Assembly: GCA_017475725.1 (NCBI GenBank)
Contig: JAFVFA010000086.1
Coordinates: forward strand, 1-6,545
Length of the DNA: 6,545 nt
Direction: 5' to 3'
Origin: Spirochaetales bacterium
Lineage (GTDB): Bacteria; Spirochaetota; Spirochaetia; Sphaerochaetales; Sphaerochaetaceae
The notes beneath the pieces are model-generated. The model was not told where the DNA came from, made no database searches, and saw only the letters and a list, made by a program, of their open reading frames with translations. Below, in pieces: positions 5,963 through 6,545 of this stretch. Made by a program: the position numbers and the translations under genes. The first letter of the stretch is position 1, and every line of letters begins with the position of its first letter.

Positions 5963-6545
5963 ATGCGCAGGACCTATGATGTCATGATAATCGGAGCCGG
6001 TGCAGTCGGCTGTGCCGTGGCCAGGGATCTGTCACGCTACAGCATTGACGTGCTTGTCCTTGAGAAGGAATGTGACGTGGCCTACGGCACAAGCGGGCGG
6101 ATGTCAGGTGTCGTCCATGCAGGCTTCAACAACAGGACAGGCTCGCTGATGGCCAAGCTCTGCGTTGAGGGAAACCGTGGCTTCGAGGCGGTCACCAAGG
6201 AGCTCGGGATACCTTACAGGAAGACGGGCAAGGTCCTCGTCGCCTTCGACCAGGATGACATGAAGGCCCTTGAGGGCATAATTGAACGTGGCCGCGCCAA
6301 CGGCTGCGATGGCCTGAAGCTGCTGGATCAGGATGAAATCAGAGCCATTGTCCCCGGAATAGGGGGCATTGGAGGGATGCCGTCTCCGAACACCGCCATC
6401 TTCGACCCTTTCGAGTTCTGCATAGCCCATGCCGAGAATGCCATGGACAACGGGGTTGGTTTCAGCTTTGGGAGCGAGGTCACCGCAATAAGAAAAGACG
6501 GAGATGTCTTCTCTGTGACAACACCCAAGGGGGTTTTCAAGGCCA
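5963..6545 (+). CDS. GlpA/LhgO-like FAD-dependent oxidoreductase (N-terminal part, cut by window edge)
   Basis: 194 codons are visible with no stop. GGGAGG (5953-5958) lies four bases before the ATG. The N-terminus is a Rossmann FAD-binding fold of the D-amino-acid-oxidase-like superfamily: YDVMIIGAGAVG (GxGxxG at 11-16), an acidic residue ending strand 2 (E34 in LVLEKE), then GTSGRMSGVVHAGF (42-55), matching the SGxxHAG signature of anaerobic glycerol-3-phosphate dehydrogenase subunit A and L-2-hydroxyglutarate oxidase relatives. FDPFEFCIAHAENAMDNGV (147-165) matches the family's substrate-domain segment. In anaerobes such proteins are often followed by a pyridine-nucleotide-disulfide oxidoreductase and a Cys-rich DUF1667 protein; whether that holds here lies beyond the window. 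Oxidation of glycerol-3-phosphate or a 2-hydroxyacid is likely, but the exact substrate is unknown. Confidence 0.88.
   Translation, partial: MRRTYDVMIIGAGAVGCAVARDLSRYSIDVLVLEKECDVAYGTSGRMSGVVHAGFNNRTGSLMAKLCVEGNRGFEAVTKELGIPYRKTGKVLVAFDQDDMKALEGIIERGRANGCDGLKLLDQDEIRAIVPGIGGIGGMPSPNTAIFDPFEFCIAHAENAMDNGVGFSFGSEVTAIRKDGDVFSVTTPKGVFKA

Overview
The window comes from a bacterium of intermediate G+C content, most likely an anaerobe of the Clostridia or a similar lineage. All genes lie on the + strand. Shine-Dalgarno sites (GGAGG, AAGGGG) precede most starts, sigma70-like promoter elements are present, Ile ATA and Arg AGG/AGA codons are frequent, and a glutamine synthetase gene is followed by an ANTAR antiterminator gene, an arrangement known from clostridia (the glnA-nitR type). 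The taxonomic call is inference, and another anaerobic phylum, or an archaeon that has acquired bacterial genes, cannot be excluded.

Left part (1-1952): after a possible C-terminal end of an upstream gene, or alternatively an untranslated leader with small hairpins, comes a short type I glutamine synthetase-like gene (145-1356). Eleven bases after it is an ANTAR-domain RNA-binding regulator whose receiver-like domain has lost its phospho-acceptor Asp (1368-1952). The synthetase keeps all its metal ligands but has Lys in place of the flap Glu, and it lacks the usual C-terminal tail. This may be a nitrogen-related enzyme with unusual chemistry or a sensor role.

Centre (1953-3229): a single gene encodes an N-terminal STAS (anti-sigma-factor-antagonist-like) domain fused to a complete APH/choline-kinase-type phosphotransferase. 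A 6-bp hairpin lies between it and the ANTAR gene.

Right part (3230-5737): a 187-bp intergenic region carries a sigma70-like promoter with a T-N11-A LysR-type dyad just upstream of its -35 element. It drives a MATE-family efflux transporter and a LysR-type regulator whose start overlaps the transporter stop. The pair looks like a self-regulated, translationally coupled efflux operon.

End (5738-6545): a small Cys-rich ORF with a good ribosome binding site and coding-like third positions in its first two thirds is followed by a probable extended -10 promoter and the N-terminal 194 codons of a GlpA/LhgO-like FAD-dependent oxidoreductase, cut by the window edge.

No rRNA, tRNA, CRISPR array, insertion sequence or long repeat was seen. 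The most unusual items are the STAS-kinase fusion, the flap-substituted synthetase with its ANTAR partner, and the Cys-rich small ORF.
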